Below, in pieces: positions 24,901 through 36,933 of a stretch of DNA of 64,000 bases (positions are counted from its first letter, which is position 1; each line of letters starts with the position of its first letter). Made by a program: the position numbers and the translations under genes. The DNA comes from Drosophila persimilis. Taxonomy: Eukaryota; Arthropoda; Insecta; Diptera; Drosophilidae. The stretch covers positions 16,142,501 through 16,206,500 of the forward strand of contig NW_020825294.1 in NCBI RefSeq assembly GCF_003286085.1, given 5' to 3'. The notes under the pieces were generated by a model. That model saw only the letters and a program-made list of their open reading frames with translations, was not told the origin of the DNA and ran no database searches.

Positions 24901-27060
24901 ACAAAATACATCTCTCCGCTGGCGGAAAACTTATTTCCGGTGGCGGGAAATATATATCCCCTGCCGGACAGCTTATCTCTGCTGACGAAATACGTCTCTA
25001 CGCTGGCAGAAAACTTATTTCCGGTGGCGGGAAATATATATCCCCTGCCAGACAACTTATCTCTGCTTACGAAATACGTCTCTCCGCTGGCGGGAAACTT
25101 ATTTCCGGTGCCCGAAAATCGATATCCGCTGGCGGACAACTTATCTCCGCTGGCAGACAATTTATCTCCGCTGACGAACTACGATTCTCCACTGGCAGAA
25201 ATCTTATCTCCGACGGCGGGAAATTTACATCCCCTGCCGGACATCTTATCTCGGCTGACAAAATACATCTCTCCGCTGGCGGAAAACTTATTTCCGGTGG
25301 CGGGAAATATATATCCCCTGCCAGACAACTTATCTCTGCTGACGAAATACGTCTCTACGCTGGCAGAAAACTTATTTCCGGTGGCGGGAAATCTATATCC
25401 CCTGCCGGACAACTTATCTCTGCTGACGAAATACGTCTCTCCGCTTGCAGAAAACTTATCTCTGCTGACGAAATACGTCTCTCCGCTGCCGGAAAACTTA
25501 TCTCCGGTGCCGGGAAATCGATATCCGCTGGCGGACAACTTATCTCCGCTGGCAGACAATTTATCTCCGCTGACGAACTACGATTCTCCACTGGCAGAAA
25601 TCTTATCTCCGACGGCGGGAAATTTACATCCCCTGCCGGACAACTTATCTCCGCAGACGAACTACGTTCCTCCGCCGGCAGAAACCTTATCTCTGCTGGA
25701 AGAACATTTACCTCCGGGGGTGGGAAATTTATATCCCCTGCCGGACATCTTATCTCGGCTGACAAAATACATCTCTCCGCTGGCGGAAAACTTATTTCCG
25801 GTGGCGGGAAATATATATCCCCTGCCGGACAACTTATCTCTGCTGACGAAATACGTCTCTACGCTGGCAGAAAACTTATTTCCGGTGCCGAGAAATCTAT
25901 ATCCGCTTGCGGACAACTTATCTCCGCTGGCAGACAATTTATCTCCGCTGACGAACTACGATTCTCCACTGGCAGAAATCTTATCTCCGACGGCGGGAAA
26001 TTTACATCCCCTGCCGGACAACTTATCTCCGCAGACGAACTACGTTCCTCCGCCGGCAGAAACCTTATCTCTGCTGGAAGAACATTTACCTCCGGGGGTG
26101 GGAAATTTACATCCCCTGCCGGACATCTTATCTCGGCTGACAAAATACATCTCTCCGCTGGCGGAAAACTTATTTCCGGTGGCGGGAAATATATATCCCC
26201 TGCCGGACAACTTATCTCTGCTGACGAAATACGTCTCTACGCTGGCAGAAAACTTATTTCCGGTGGCGGGAAATATATATCCCCTGCCGGACAACTTATC
26301 TCTGCTGACGAAATACGTCTCTACGCTGGCAGAAAACTTATTTCCGGTGCCGAGAAATCTATATCCGCTTGCGGACAACTTATCTCCGCTGGCAGACAAT
26401 TTATCTCCGCTGACGAACTACGATTCTCCACTGGCAGAAATCTTATCTCCGACGGCGGGAAATTTACATCCCCTGCCGGACAACTTATCTCCGCAGACGA
26501 ACTACGTTCCTCCGCCGGCAGAAACCTTATCTCTGCTGGAAGAACATTTACCTCCGGGGGTGGGAAATTTATATCCCCTGCCGGACATCTTATCTCGGCT
26601 GACAAAATACATCTCTCCGCTGGCGGAAAACTTATTTCCGGTGGCGGGAAATATATATCCCCTGCCGGACAACTTATCTCTGCTGACGAAATACGTCTCT
26701 ACGCTGGCAGAAAACTTATTTCCGGTGGCGGGAAATATATATCCCCTGCCGGACAACTTATCTCTGCTGACGAAATACGTCTCTACGCTGGCAGAAAACT
26801 TATTTCCGGTGCCGAGAAATCTATATCCGCTTGCGGACAACTTATCTCCGCTGGCAGACAATTTATCTCCGCTGACGAACTACGATTCTCCACTGGAAGA
26901 AATCTTATCTCCGACGGCGGGAAATTTACATCGCCTGCCGGACAACTTATCTCCGCAGACGAACTACGTTCCTCCGCCGGCAGAAACCTTATCTCTGCTG
27001 GAAGAACATTTACTTCCGGGGGTGGGATATTTATATCCCCTGCCGGACATCTTATCTCGG
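21980..27060 (+). repeat. 462-bp higher-order repeat array
   Basis: The landmark tacgttcctcc occurs at 22202, 22664, 23878, 24340, 24802, 25663, 26041, 26503 and 26965. Five of the eight intervals are exactly 462 bp; 861 and 378 are also multiples of 21; one (1214) spans a deletion near 23120. One unit is 22 distinguishable 21-bp monomers, and neighbouring units look almost identical. This is the most homogeneous part of the satellite, so probably the most recently amplified. Confidence 0.9.
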
Positions 27061-30000
27061 CTGTCAAAATACATCTCTCCGCTGGCGGAAAACTTATTTC
27101 CGGTGGCGGGAAATATATATCCCCTGCCGGACAACTTATCTCTGCTGACGAAATACGTCTCACGCTGGCAGAGAACTTATTTCCGGTGGCGGGAAATATA
27201 TATCCCCTGCCGGACAACTTATCTCTGCTGACGAAATACGTCTCTACGCTGGCAGAAAACTTATCTCCGGCGGCGGGAAATCTATATCCCCTGCCAGACA
27301 ACTTATATCTGCTTACGAAATACGTCTCTCCGCTGGCGGGAAACTTATTTCCGGTGCCGGGAAATCGATATCCGCTGGCGGACAACTTATTTCCGCTGGC
27401 AGACAATTTATCTCCGCTGACAAAATACGATTCTCCACTGGCAGAAATCTTATCTCCGGCGGCGGGAAATATATATCCCCTGCCGGACAACTTATCTCCG
27501 CAGACGAACTACGTTTCTCCGCCGGCAGAAAACTGATCTCCACTGGCGGGAAATCTATATCCCCTACCAGACAACTTATCTCTGCTTACGAAATACGTCT
27601 CTCCGTTGGAGGAAAACTTATTTCCGGTGCAGGGAAATCTATATCCGCTGGCAGACAATTTATCTCAGCTAACGAACTACGATTCTCCACTGGCCGAAAT
27701 CTTATCTCCGACGGCGGGAAACTTACATCCGCTAACTGAAAATTTATCCCCGCTGACGAATTACGTTTCTCCGCCGGCAGAAAACTAATCTCCGCTGGCA
27801 GAACATTTACCACCGGCGGCGGGAAATGTATATACCCTGCCGGACATCTTATCTCTGCTAACGAAATATGTCTCTCAGCTGGCGGAAAACTTATTTCCGG
27901 TGGCGGGAAATCTATATCACCTGCCGGACAACTTATCTCTGCTGACGAAATAAGTCTCTCCGCTTGCAGAAAACTTATCTCTGCTGACGAAATATCTCCG
28001 GCGGCGACAACATTATATCCCCGGCCTGACAACTTATCTCTGCTAACGAAATACGTCTCTCCGCTGGCGGAAAACTTATTTCCGGTGGCGGGAAATATAT
28101 ATCCCATGCCGGACAACTTATCTCTGCTGACGAAATCTATAAGATAAGAAAGCTTATCTCCTGCGGCGGGAAATCTATATCCCCTGCCGGACAACTTATC
28201 TCCGCAGACGAACTACGTTCCTCCGCCGGCAGAAAACTTATCTCTGCTGGCAGAACATTTACCTCCGGCGGCGGGAAATTTAAATCCCCTGCCGCACAGC
28301 TTATCTCTGCTAGCGAAATACGTCTCTCCGCTGGCGGAAAACTTATTTCTCGTGGCGGGAAATCTATATCCTCTGCCGGACAACTTATCTCTGCTGACGA
28401 AATACGTCTCTCCGCTGGTAGTAAACTTATCTCCGGTGGCGGGAAATATATATCCCCTGCCGGACAACTTATCTCTGCTGACGAAATACGTCTCTACGCT
28501 GGCAGAAAACTTATCTCCGGCGGCGGGAAATATATCCGCTGGCGGAAAACTTTTCTCCGCTGACAGACATTTTATCTCCGCTGGCGGATAATTTCTTTCC
28601 GCTGACGAGCTACGTTTCTCCGCCGGCAGAAAACTGATCTCCGCTGGCAGAACATTTACATCCGGCGGCGGGAAATTTATATTCCCTGCCGGACAACTTA
28701 TCTCTGCTGACGAAATAAGTCTCTCCGCTTGCAGAAGACTTATCTCTGCTGACGAAATACGTCTCTCCGCTGGCGGAAAACTAATTTCCGGTGGCGGGAA
28801 ATCTATATCCTCTACCGGACAACTTATCTCTGCTGACGAAATACGTCTCTCCGCTGGTAGTAAACTTATCTCCGGTTGCGGGAAATATATATTTCCTGCC
28901 GGACAACTTATCTCTGCTGACGAAATACGTCTCTACGCTGGCAGAAAACTTAACTCCGGCGGCGGGAAATCTATATCCCCTGCCAGACAACTTATCTCTG
29001 CTTACGAAATACGTCTCTCCGTTGGAGGAAAATTTATTTCCGGTGCTGGGAAATCTATATCCGCTGGCGGACAACTTATCTCCGCTGGCAGACAATTTAT
29101 CTCCGCTGACGAACTACGATTCTCCACTGGCAGAAATCTTATCTCCGACGGCGGGAAATTTACATCCCCTGACGGACAATTTATCCCCGCTGACGAATTA
29201 CGTTTCTCCTTCGGCAGAAAACTTATCTCCGCTGGCAGAACATTTACCTCCGGCGGCGGGAAATCTATATCCCCTGCCGGACAACTTATCTCTGCTGACG
29301 AAATACGTCTCTCCGCTTGCAGAAAACTTATCTCTGCTCACGAAATGCGTCTCTCCGCTGGCAGAAAACTTATTTCCGGTGGCGGGAAATATATATCCTC
29401 TGCCGGACAACTTATCTCTGCTGACGAAATACGTCTCTCCGCTTGCAGAAAACTTATCTCCGGCGGCGAGAACATTATATCCCCGGCCTGACAACTTATC
29501 TCTGCTAACGAAATACGTCTGTCCGCTGGCGGAAAACTTATTTAAGGTGGCGGGAAATATATATCCCCTCCCGGACAACTTATCTCTGCTGACGAAATAC
29601 GTCTCTACGCTGGCAGAAAACTTATCTCCGGCGGCGAGAAATCTATATCCCCTGCCAGACAACTTATCTCTGCTTACGAAATACGTCTCTCCGTTGGAGG
29701 AAAACTTATTTCCGGTGATGGGAAATCTATATCCGCTGGCGGACAACTTATCTCTGCTGGCAGACAATTTATCTCCGCTGACGAACTACGATTCTCCATT
29801 GGCAGAAATCTTATCTCCGACGGCGGGAAATTTACATTCCCTGACGGACAATTTATCCCCGCTGACGAATTACGTTTCTCCGCCGGCAGAAAACTAATCT
29901 CCGCTGGCAGAACATTTACCTCCGGCGGCGGGAAATCTATATCCCCTGCCGGACAACTTATCTCTGCTGACGAAATACGTCTCTCTGCTTGCAGAAAATT

Positions 30001-30513
30001 TATCTCTGCTGACGAAATACGTCTCTCCGCTGGCGGAAAACTAATTTCCGGTGGCGGGAAATATATATCCTCTGCCGGACAACTTATCTCTGCTGACGAA
30101 ATACGTCTCTCCGCTGGCAGAAAACTTATCTCCGGCGGCGGGAAATCTATATCCCCTGCCGGACAACTTATCTCCGCAGACCAACTACGTTCCTCCGCCG
30201 GCAGAAAACTTATCTCTGCTGGTAGAACATTTACCTCCGGCGGCGGGAAATTTATATCCCCTGCCGGACAGCTTATCTCTGCTAACGAAATAAGTCTCTC
30301 CGCTTGCAGCAAACTTATCTCTGCTGACGAAATACGTCTCTCCGCTTGCGGAAAACTTATTTCTCGTGGCGGGAAATATATATCCCCTGCCGGACAACTT
30401 ATCTCTGCTGACGAAATAAGTCTCTCCGCTTGCAGAAAACTTATCTCTGCTGACGAAATACGTCTCTCCGCTTACAGAAAACTTATCTCCGGCGGCGAGA
30501 ACATTATATCCCC

Positions 30514-30622
30514 GGAGATAAGAGAACGTCGCTTCGTTACGTCTCTCACTCATACATACGTCTACATACTCATATGTGTGTCAATACATGCGTGCATTGC
30601 TAGAGATGGTCATTCTTCAACA
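30514..30622 (-). repeat. Truncated 3' LTR of the copia-like element
   Basis: On the minus strand it starts tgttgaagaatg, as the 5' LTR does, and ends after 109 bp in cttatctcc, where satellite (ttatatccccgg) takes over. The remaining 145 bp present in the 5' LTR are missing. It differs from the 5' LTR at 30578 (g for c on the plus strand), which lets the LTR fragment at 40791 be assigned to the other LTR. Confidence 0.85.
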
Positions 30623-30631
30623 CCCTTCCTC
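30623..30631 (-). other. Polypurine tract of the copia-like element
   Basis: On the minus strand gaggaaggg lies directly before the 3' LTR start tgttg, the position of the plus-strand primer. Confidence 0.75.
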
Positions 30632-30662
30632 AATGCGTGCATGCTTACAAATTCCATTTAAC

Positions 30663-33600
30663 TCAATTTAAACTTAACAATTTTGTAAATTCGACATGCT
30701 TTCTCTTAGGGAGATTCTTGGTCAAGATATCTGCAATCATATCTGTTGTACTAGCATGCTTTAACTTAACTTGACCTTCTTCTACAATCTGTCGTACAAA
30801 GTGATATCTATTATCATTATGCTTGGTCCTTGAGTGATGCACTGGGTTCCTAGCCAGCTCTTGTGCGCTCAGATTATCGCCATATAAGGTAGTTGAGGTG
30901 GCTTCATCTCCACAGCCAATTTCGATGATTAAGCGACGTAAGAATATGGACTCCTTACACGCAGCCGACAGTGCCATGTATTCTGCCTCCGTGCTGCTAA
31001 GTGCCACGCTGCGTTGTTTCTCAGATCGCCAAGAAATTGGGCCACCTGCCCGACTTCCGGTTAGTTCGATCGCCGCCCCAATCCGCATCCACATAACCAG
31101 TAAGTGGCTGGTGACACCGTTTGTAGTGTAGTTTGAAGTTCATCGTCGCTGCCAAGTACCTCAGAACGTGCTTCACACCAGCCAGATGCTCTGCGTGCGG
31201 ATCTTTGTTCCTCTGGGCCAACTTTGCAACTGAATGCAAAATGTCCGGTCTGGTTGTGAGTGCCAGCCACATCAGCTCACCAATCATGGATTGATACATG
31301 ACACTGCTCATTAGTACAATCCACCTGGAACCCCGCATCCAACGGAGTAGCCACTGGTCTACATTTGTCCATGTCGTGAGCTTGCAATAGTTCCTTGATG
31401 TATTGCGAGTGGCCTATGGTGATAGGCCCAAGCTCACCTTCACGGTGCACCTCCATGCTTAAAAACAGCTCTGAAACACCTTTGTCGATACATTCGAACG
31501 CATTTGAAATAGCCGATTTGATACCGAGCATGTCCTCTTTGGACTGGCATGCTATAAGTAAATCGTCAACATATACCAAGATTAACGATAAGTTACCTTT
31601 CCCTCTCTGCTGGTAGAGACACGGCTCGTTGTCACAGGAAACAAAACCCAGATTAGTCAGGACGCCATTCAGCTTCGAATTCCATTCCCTTCCTGACTGC
31701 TTCAATCCATATATTGCCTTTTTAAGCAGCATAGCCTTCGCTGGATAAGCTCGATCAATGTACCCTTGTGGTTGCTTCATGTACACCGTATCGCTCAGGT
31801 CACTGTTGAGGTATGCCGTACATACATCCATTTGGTTGACATATAATTTCAATTCTGCTGCTAGCGCAAGAATAAATCGCACGCTCTCCAGTCTGCAGAC
31901 TGGAGAAAATGTTTCCGCATAGTTTATGCCGTACTGCTGGGAGCAACCTTTTGCCACCAGCCGCGCCTTGAAACGTTCGATTTGACCATCTTTGTCGCGT
32001 TTCAGGCTATATACCCATTTGCATCCAACTGCTCGTTGTCCTGCCGGTAAGTCTGCCAACTGCCATGTCTCGTTTGCCATTAATGCCTCATATTCGCGTT
32101 GCATCGCTTCGGACCAATGTGATGCATGAATACTGTTCAACGCCTCCTCGTAGGATACTGGAATCTTTACGTCGCTGGCAACCAGAGCACCAAGAATGTT
32201 GTACTCCTTTCTCGGACGGCCAGGTTTGCCGGTCCGAATCAGCCTTGGTCTGCCAGGTCCAACGCGAGGAGCTGGCTCATCTGACTCAACCTTTTCTGTT
32301 GCGCTCTCGTACCCATCAGTACCGCTGCTACTGGGATTCTCCCCGTCAACGCTTGCACCATGGCTGCTGTCTCCACCGCTGCTGTCAATGTCATCAGTAT
32401 CGCCGCCTGACTGCATGCAAACTTCTGCCTTCGGAAGTTCGAATGTGACTGTATCCTTGTCGTCTTGGATCTCGTCAAAGAGAACATCTCGCCTCTCAAT
32501 CACCTGATGAGACACTGGGCCATACAGTCGATAGCCCTTAGCCGCTACTGAATATCCAACCATGCGATATTCTTTGCCTTTTGGTTGAAGTTTACTCTTC
32601 CTTGGACCCTTGTCCAAAGCTACTGCAACGGAGCCAAAAACCTTTAGATGACCAACAAAAGGTTTCTTACCAGTCCACGCTTCCATAGGCGTCATACTGG
32701 TCAGCGCCTTGGTCGGTGATCGATTCCGTACATACACAGCTGCGTTGACTGCCTCAGCCCACAAGGATTCGCCTAATCCTGACTGGACCAGCATACATCT
32801 TGACATTTCCACCAGACTGCGGTTTGCCCTCTCAGCAACGCCGTTTTGCTGTGGAGTGTACGGCACTGTCAGCTGGCTATCAATCCCATTAGTTTTCAGA
32901 AATTCATCAAACGATTTGTTGACAAATTTACCGCCATTGTCGCTCCGGATACATTTGAGACTTTTTCCCGTGTGCCGTTCAACCAGGGTTTTGAACTCGA
33001 CGAACTTCTGGAAGACTTCATCCTTTGTCCGCAGGAAATACACAAATATACGCCTTGATTTGTCATCGATGAAGGTTAGAAAATACTTTGATCCAACAAG
33101 AGACTGTGTGCCAAAGGGCCCGCACACATCTGCATGAACTAGTTCCAATATATCTTGAGCTCTACTGGTGGTTGCAACAGGAAATGGTTGCGCATGAATC
33201 TTGCTGACCATACATGTTTTGCAATTCATATTCGCCGGGAAAACCATATTTTCAATGCCGCGCACCATTCCTTTGCTGATCAAATCTTTCATACTGCTGA
33301 TGTTCAAGTGGCCGTACCGTTTATGCCACAGGGCACCATCAGCCTTAACCGCCGCAAAACAGTTGTTTTGTTTTCCTCGATATACAAGTTTCCAACTCTG
33401 TTCGCCTTTACAATGCATTCGCCATTTTGGATAACTCGTGCATATTCTTGTCCAAAAGTGACGAAACATTTATTCTGTACAGCGCTGCTCACCGAGAAAT
33501 AATTTCCATTCATTTCGGGCACATAGAGAATATTCTTTAACAGCAGCGTGCATATCTCTATCTTCAGCTCTACTTCCCCTTTTCCTTCAGCTTTTAGGAA

Positions 33601-33705
33601 ACCGGAGTCAGCCAGACCAATCATTTCTGTGTGTTTCTCGAACTTTGTGAATAACTGTTTCTCACAACACATGTGACTTGTGGCACCACTATCCAAACAC
33701 CACAT
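30663..33705 (-). pseudogene. copia-like pol: protease, integrase, RT, RNase H (frameshifted)
   Basis: Domains in order on the minus strand: protease with the active-site motif LDSGATSHMC just after 33705; integrase zinc domain (HKRYGHL ... CKTC), DDE residues in VHADVCGPF, RSDNGGKF and QQNGVAERAN; reverse transcriptase with MDVCTAYLNSDL and YVDD (VYVDDLLIA); RNase H with YVDADW and SSTEAEYMAL. It would cleave Gag-Pol, copy the RNA and integrate the cDNA. The frame changes between protease and integrase near 33350-33365, again near 31295-31330 between RT and RNase H, and once more with a small deletion near 31040-31070 inside RNase H. With at least three lesions the polyprotein cannot be made. 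The final stop is at 30663-30665. Confidence 0.9.
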
Positions 33706-33708
33706 ACT

Positions 33709-34494
33709 CTATTTGAAATTATCTGCGTCCAACGCATTTAATAGACTGCACTGTTTGTTCTCCACTCTCGCTGCCCTTTCCACATTTGCGCTCTCCTTCT
33801 TACACTGAGCCTTCATATGCCCGCGCTCACCACACTTGAAACATATCATTGTATAGTTTCTCTTCTTTTGCGCTCTGTGCGCGGGCGGCTTATGTACTGC
33901 GGTATATGCCTTTGCGTATTCCTTTTGATCTTCTGTGGTTCCCTTTCGTTCGCCTTCTTCTTTCAGTTTTACGCATAGAACATCGAAAGTCGGCAGACTG
34001 TCGCGCGTCTCTATGGCGACAACGAAATTTTCGAATTGTTCTGGAAGGCTTGACAACAAAACAATTGAGCGCAGTTCATCATTTAGCTCGATTCCTACTG
34101 ACCCAAGGCCATCAAGAATATCCACGAACTCATTAATGTAGCTTGAAATGCTTTGCCTTTGGTCAATGCGCTTGCTTAGCAATTTCTTGTACAGTTGAAC
34201 CTTTCGTACAGGTCCACTTGGTTGATGAACACTCTTTAATTTGTTCCATGCTTCGGACGACTTACTGCACTTTTTAATGTACCCCAACTGTGAAGTTTTC
34301 ACACTCAATGTGATCATGGCCAGCGCCTTTTCATCCTTGGCCTGCCAATTCACACCTTCGGGAACATTCGTTGGTAGCAGATCACCAGATGCCACACTCC
34401 ACAATTCAGCGTGCACCAACACAGACCGCATTTGAATACACCAGGAGTCATAATTTCCCTCCTCTAATTTTTCTATTTGATACATCCCGCTCAT
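33709..34494 (-). CDS. copia-like gag (261 codons)
   Basis: Starts at ATG 34492-34494. The N-terminal part (LEEGNYDSWCIQMRSVL) is the usual copia-type Gag opening, and one CCHC knuckle, CFKCGERGHMKAQC, lies near the C-terminus; it would assemble particles and bind the element RNA. The frame ends in TAG (33709-33711) only two codons before the protease ORF's first codon, and in the same frame. Related elements usually read gag and pol as one frame, so the TAG may be a nonsense mutation or a recoded stop. Gag itself shows no other damage. Confidence 0.88.
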   Translation of the reverse strand: MSGMYQIEKLEEGNYDSWCIQMRSVLVHAELWSVASGDLLPTNVPEGVNWQAKDEKALAMITLSVKTSQLGYIKKCSKSSEAWNKLKSVHQPSGPVRKVQLYKKLLSKRIDQRQSISSYINEFVDILDGLGSVGIELNDELRSIVLLSSLPEQFENFVVAIETRDSLPTFDVLCVKLKEEGERKGTTEDQKEYAKAYTAVHKPPAHRAQKKRNYTMICFKCGERGHMKAQCKKESANVERAARVENKQCSLLNALDADNFK

Positions 34495-34583
34495 TGCTGA
34501 TTATCGTTTAGTCTCTGAGTCACACCGATGTTAATAGTTCGTAACTTAAACAATCACTTTACTTTTAATTTACAAAATCCGAA

Positions 34584-34598
34584 CCTGGGCCCATAACC
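34584..34598 (-). other. Primer binding site, initiator tRNA-Met internal type
   Basis: On the minus strand ggttatgggcccagg directly follows the 5' LTR. Drosophila copia is known to use an internal stretch of initiator tRNA-Met as primer, and this motif fits that class. Confidence 0.8.
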
Positions 34599-34852
34599 TG
34601 TTGGACAGAATTTCGCTGCCGTTGCAAGGGAAGTTCTTGTACCGAAAAGTAAAAACGCAACCATTCATATGTAAGGTTTATTTGTGACTAAAAAATGCTC
34701 TGCTCGCAGGCAGATAGAGACCGAACGAAATAGAGAGCAAAAGGGAGATAAGAGAACGTCGCTTCGTTACGTCTCTCACTCATACATACGTCTACATACT
34801 CATATGTCTGTCAATACATGCGTGCATTGCTAGAGATGGTCATTCTTCAACA
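34599..34852 (-). repeat. 5' LTR of the copia-like element (254 bp)
   Basis: Inverted termini tgttg and caaca bound the LTR on the minus strand. The inner end abuts the primer site and the outer end abuts satellite (aaactcatctacgg). The outer 85 bp are repeated at 40791-40875. Confidence 0.9.
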
Positions 34853-36230
34853 AAACTCATCTACGGCTGCGGGAAATCTATAGACCCTGCCAGACCAATT
34901 ATCTCTGCTGACGAAATACGTCTCTCCGCTGGCGGAAAACTTATTTCCGGTGCCGGGAAATCTATATCCCCTGCCAGACAACTTATCTCTGCTAACGAAA
35001 TACGTCCTTACGCTGGCAGAAAACTTATCTCCGGCGGCGAGGAATTTATATCTGCTGACAAAATACATTTCTTCGCTGGCGGAAAACTTTTCTGCGGTGG
35101 CAGAAATTTATATCCGCTGGAGGAAAACTTTTCTCCGATAACAGACATCTCATCTTCGCTGCCAGACAACTTATCTCTGCTGACGAACTACGATTCTCCG
35201 CCGGCAGAAAACTTATCTCCGCTGGCAGAACATTTACCTCCGTCGGCGGGAAATTTATATCCCCTGCCGGACATCTTATCTCGGCTGACAAAATACATCT
35301 CTCCGCTGGAGGAAAACTTATTTCCGGTGGCGGGAAATCTATATCCCCTGCCGGACAATTTATCTCCGCTGACGAACTACGATTCTCCACTGGCAGAAAT
35401 CGTATCTCCGGCGGCGGGAAATTTACATCCCCTGACGGACAATTTATCCCCGCTGACGAATTACGTTTCTCCGCCGGCAGAAAACTGATCTCCGCTGGCA
35501 TAGCATTTACCTCCGGCGGCGGGAAATCTATATCCCTTGACGGACATCTTATCACGGCTGACAAAATACATCTCTCCGCTGGCGGAAAACTTATCTGCGG
35601 TGGCGGGAAATCTATATCCTCTGCCGGACAACTTATCTCTGCTGACGAAATACGTCTCTCCGCTTGCAGCAAACTTATCTCTGATGACGAAAGACGTCTC
35701 TCCGCTTGTAGAAAACTAATCTCCGGCGGCGAGAAATTGATATCCCCGGCCTGACAACTTATCTCTGCTAACGAAATACGTCTCTCCGCCGGCGGAAAAC
35801 TTATTTCCGGTGGCGGGAAATATATATCCCCTGCCGGATAACTTATCTCTGCTGACGAAATACGTCTCTACGCTGGCAGAAAACTTATCTCCGGCGCCGG
35901 GAAATCTATATCCGCTGGCGGACAACTTATCTCCGCTGGCAGACAATTTATCTCCGTTGACGAACTACGATTCTCCACTGGCAGAAATCGTATCTCCGAC
36001 GGCGGGAAATTTAAATCCCCTGACGGACAATTTATCCCCGCTGACAAATTACGTTTCTCCGCCGGCAGAAAACTGATCTCCGCTGGCAGAACATTTACTT
36101 CCGGTGGCGGAAAATCTATATCCCCTGCCGGACAACTTATCTCTGCTGACCAAATTCGTCTCTCCGCTGGCAGAAAACTTATCTCCGGCGGCGGGAAATC
36201 TATATCCCCTGCCGGACAACTTATCTCTGC
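34768..36230 (+). repeat. Large direct repeat, left copy
   Basis: 1463 bp made of the outer 85 bp of the copia-like 5' LTR plus 1378 bp of satellite. It recurs at 40791-42253 with a constant offset of 6023. I noticed one substitution (35857 c, 41880 a). After 36230 the two copies fall back to ordinary array-level similarity. Confidence 0.9.
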
Positions 36231-36933
36231 TAACGAAATACGTCTCTCCGCTGGCGGAAAATTTATTTCCGGTGGCGGGAAATATATATCCCCTGCCGGA
36301 CAACTTATCTCTGCTGACGAAATACGTCTACCCGCTTGCAGAAAACTTATATCTGCTGACGAACTACGTTCCTCCGCCGGCATAAAACTTTTCTCTGCTG
36401 GCAGAACATTTACCTCCGGCGGCGGGAAATTTATATCCCCTGCCGAACAGCTTATCTCTGCTAACGAAATACGTCTCTCCGCTGGCGGAAAACTTATCTC
36501 CGGCGGCGGGAAATTTATATCTGCTGGCGGAAAACTTTTCTCCGCTGACAGACATCTTATCTGCGCTGGCGGACATTTTATTTCCGCTGACGAGCTACGT
36601 TTCTCCGCCGGCACAAAACTGATCTCCGCTGGCAGAACATTTACTTCCGGCGGCGGGAAATTTATATCCCCTGCCGGACAGCTTATCTCTGCTAACGAAA
36701 TACGTCTCTCCGCTGGCGGAAAACTTACTTCCGGTGGCGGGAAATCTATATCCCCTGCCGGACAACTTATCTCTGCTGACAAAATACGTCTCTACGCTGG
36801 CAGAAAACTTATCTCCGGCGGCGGGAAATTTATATCCCCTGCCGGACAGCTTATCTCTGCTAACGAAATACGTCTCTCCGCTGGCGGAAAACTTACTTCC
36901 GGTTGCGGGAAATCTATATCCCCTGCCGGACAA
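34853..36933 (+). repeat. 21-bp-unit satellite array, block C
   Basis: Same satellite and orientation as elsewhere, lying between the copia-like 5' LTR and the 5' end of the LINE. Its first 1378 bp are duplicated after the LINE. No gene is seen. Confidence 0.95.

Larger units (their letters stand above)
8358..30513 (+). repeat. 21-bp-unit satellite array, block B (22 kb)
   Basis: Longest uninterrupted satellite block. It contains the longest apparent open frames in the window (21041-23128 and 23158-27231 on plus, with open frames on minus over the same bases). I see no non-satellite island, intron signal or host gene. Sub-blocks differ in monomer order and in higher-order period; the clearest are listed separately. 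Small phase breaks occur, for example a threefold gaattact repeat near 16170-16200. The right edge is cut by the copia-like element's truncated LTR at 30514. Confidence 0.95.
30514..34852 (-). mobile_element. Defective copia-like (Ty1/copia) LTR retrotransposon
   Basis: Read on the minus strand: 254-bp 5' LTR (34599-34852), half-tRNA-type primer site, gag with one CCHC knuckle, protease, integrase, reverse transcriptase, RNase H, purine tract, truncated 3' LTR. Integrase before RT is the diagnostic Ty1/copia order. The 3' LTR is cut to 109 bp and its outer end abuts satellite, so no target duplication can be seen. Pol carries frameshifts and a deletion. Element length without the missing LTR part is close to a full-size copia-type element. 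Confidence 0.93.

Noticed and set aside
23158-27231. Giant repeat protein of 1357 residues, and similar long frames elsewhere in the satellite on both strands
   Set aside because: Open frames occur on both strands and in several frames at once, follow from a period divisible by three, start and stop at random variants, and are broken by the 209-bp units. No start context, intron or conserved domain is visible.
8362-30513. CRISPR array
   Set aside because: Units are contiguous 21-bp repeats with no unique spacers, no leader and no cas genes; the context is eukaryotic.
32065-33502. Plus-strand open frames opposite the copia-like pol
   Set aside because: They are antisense shadows of the pol reading frame, with no recognisable domain.
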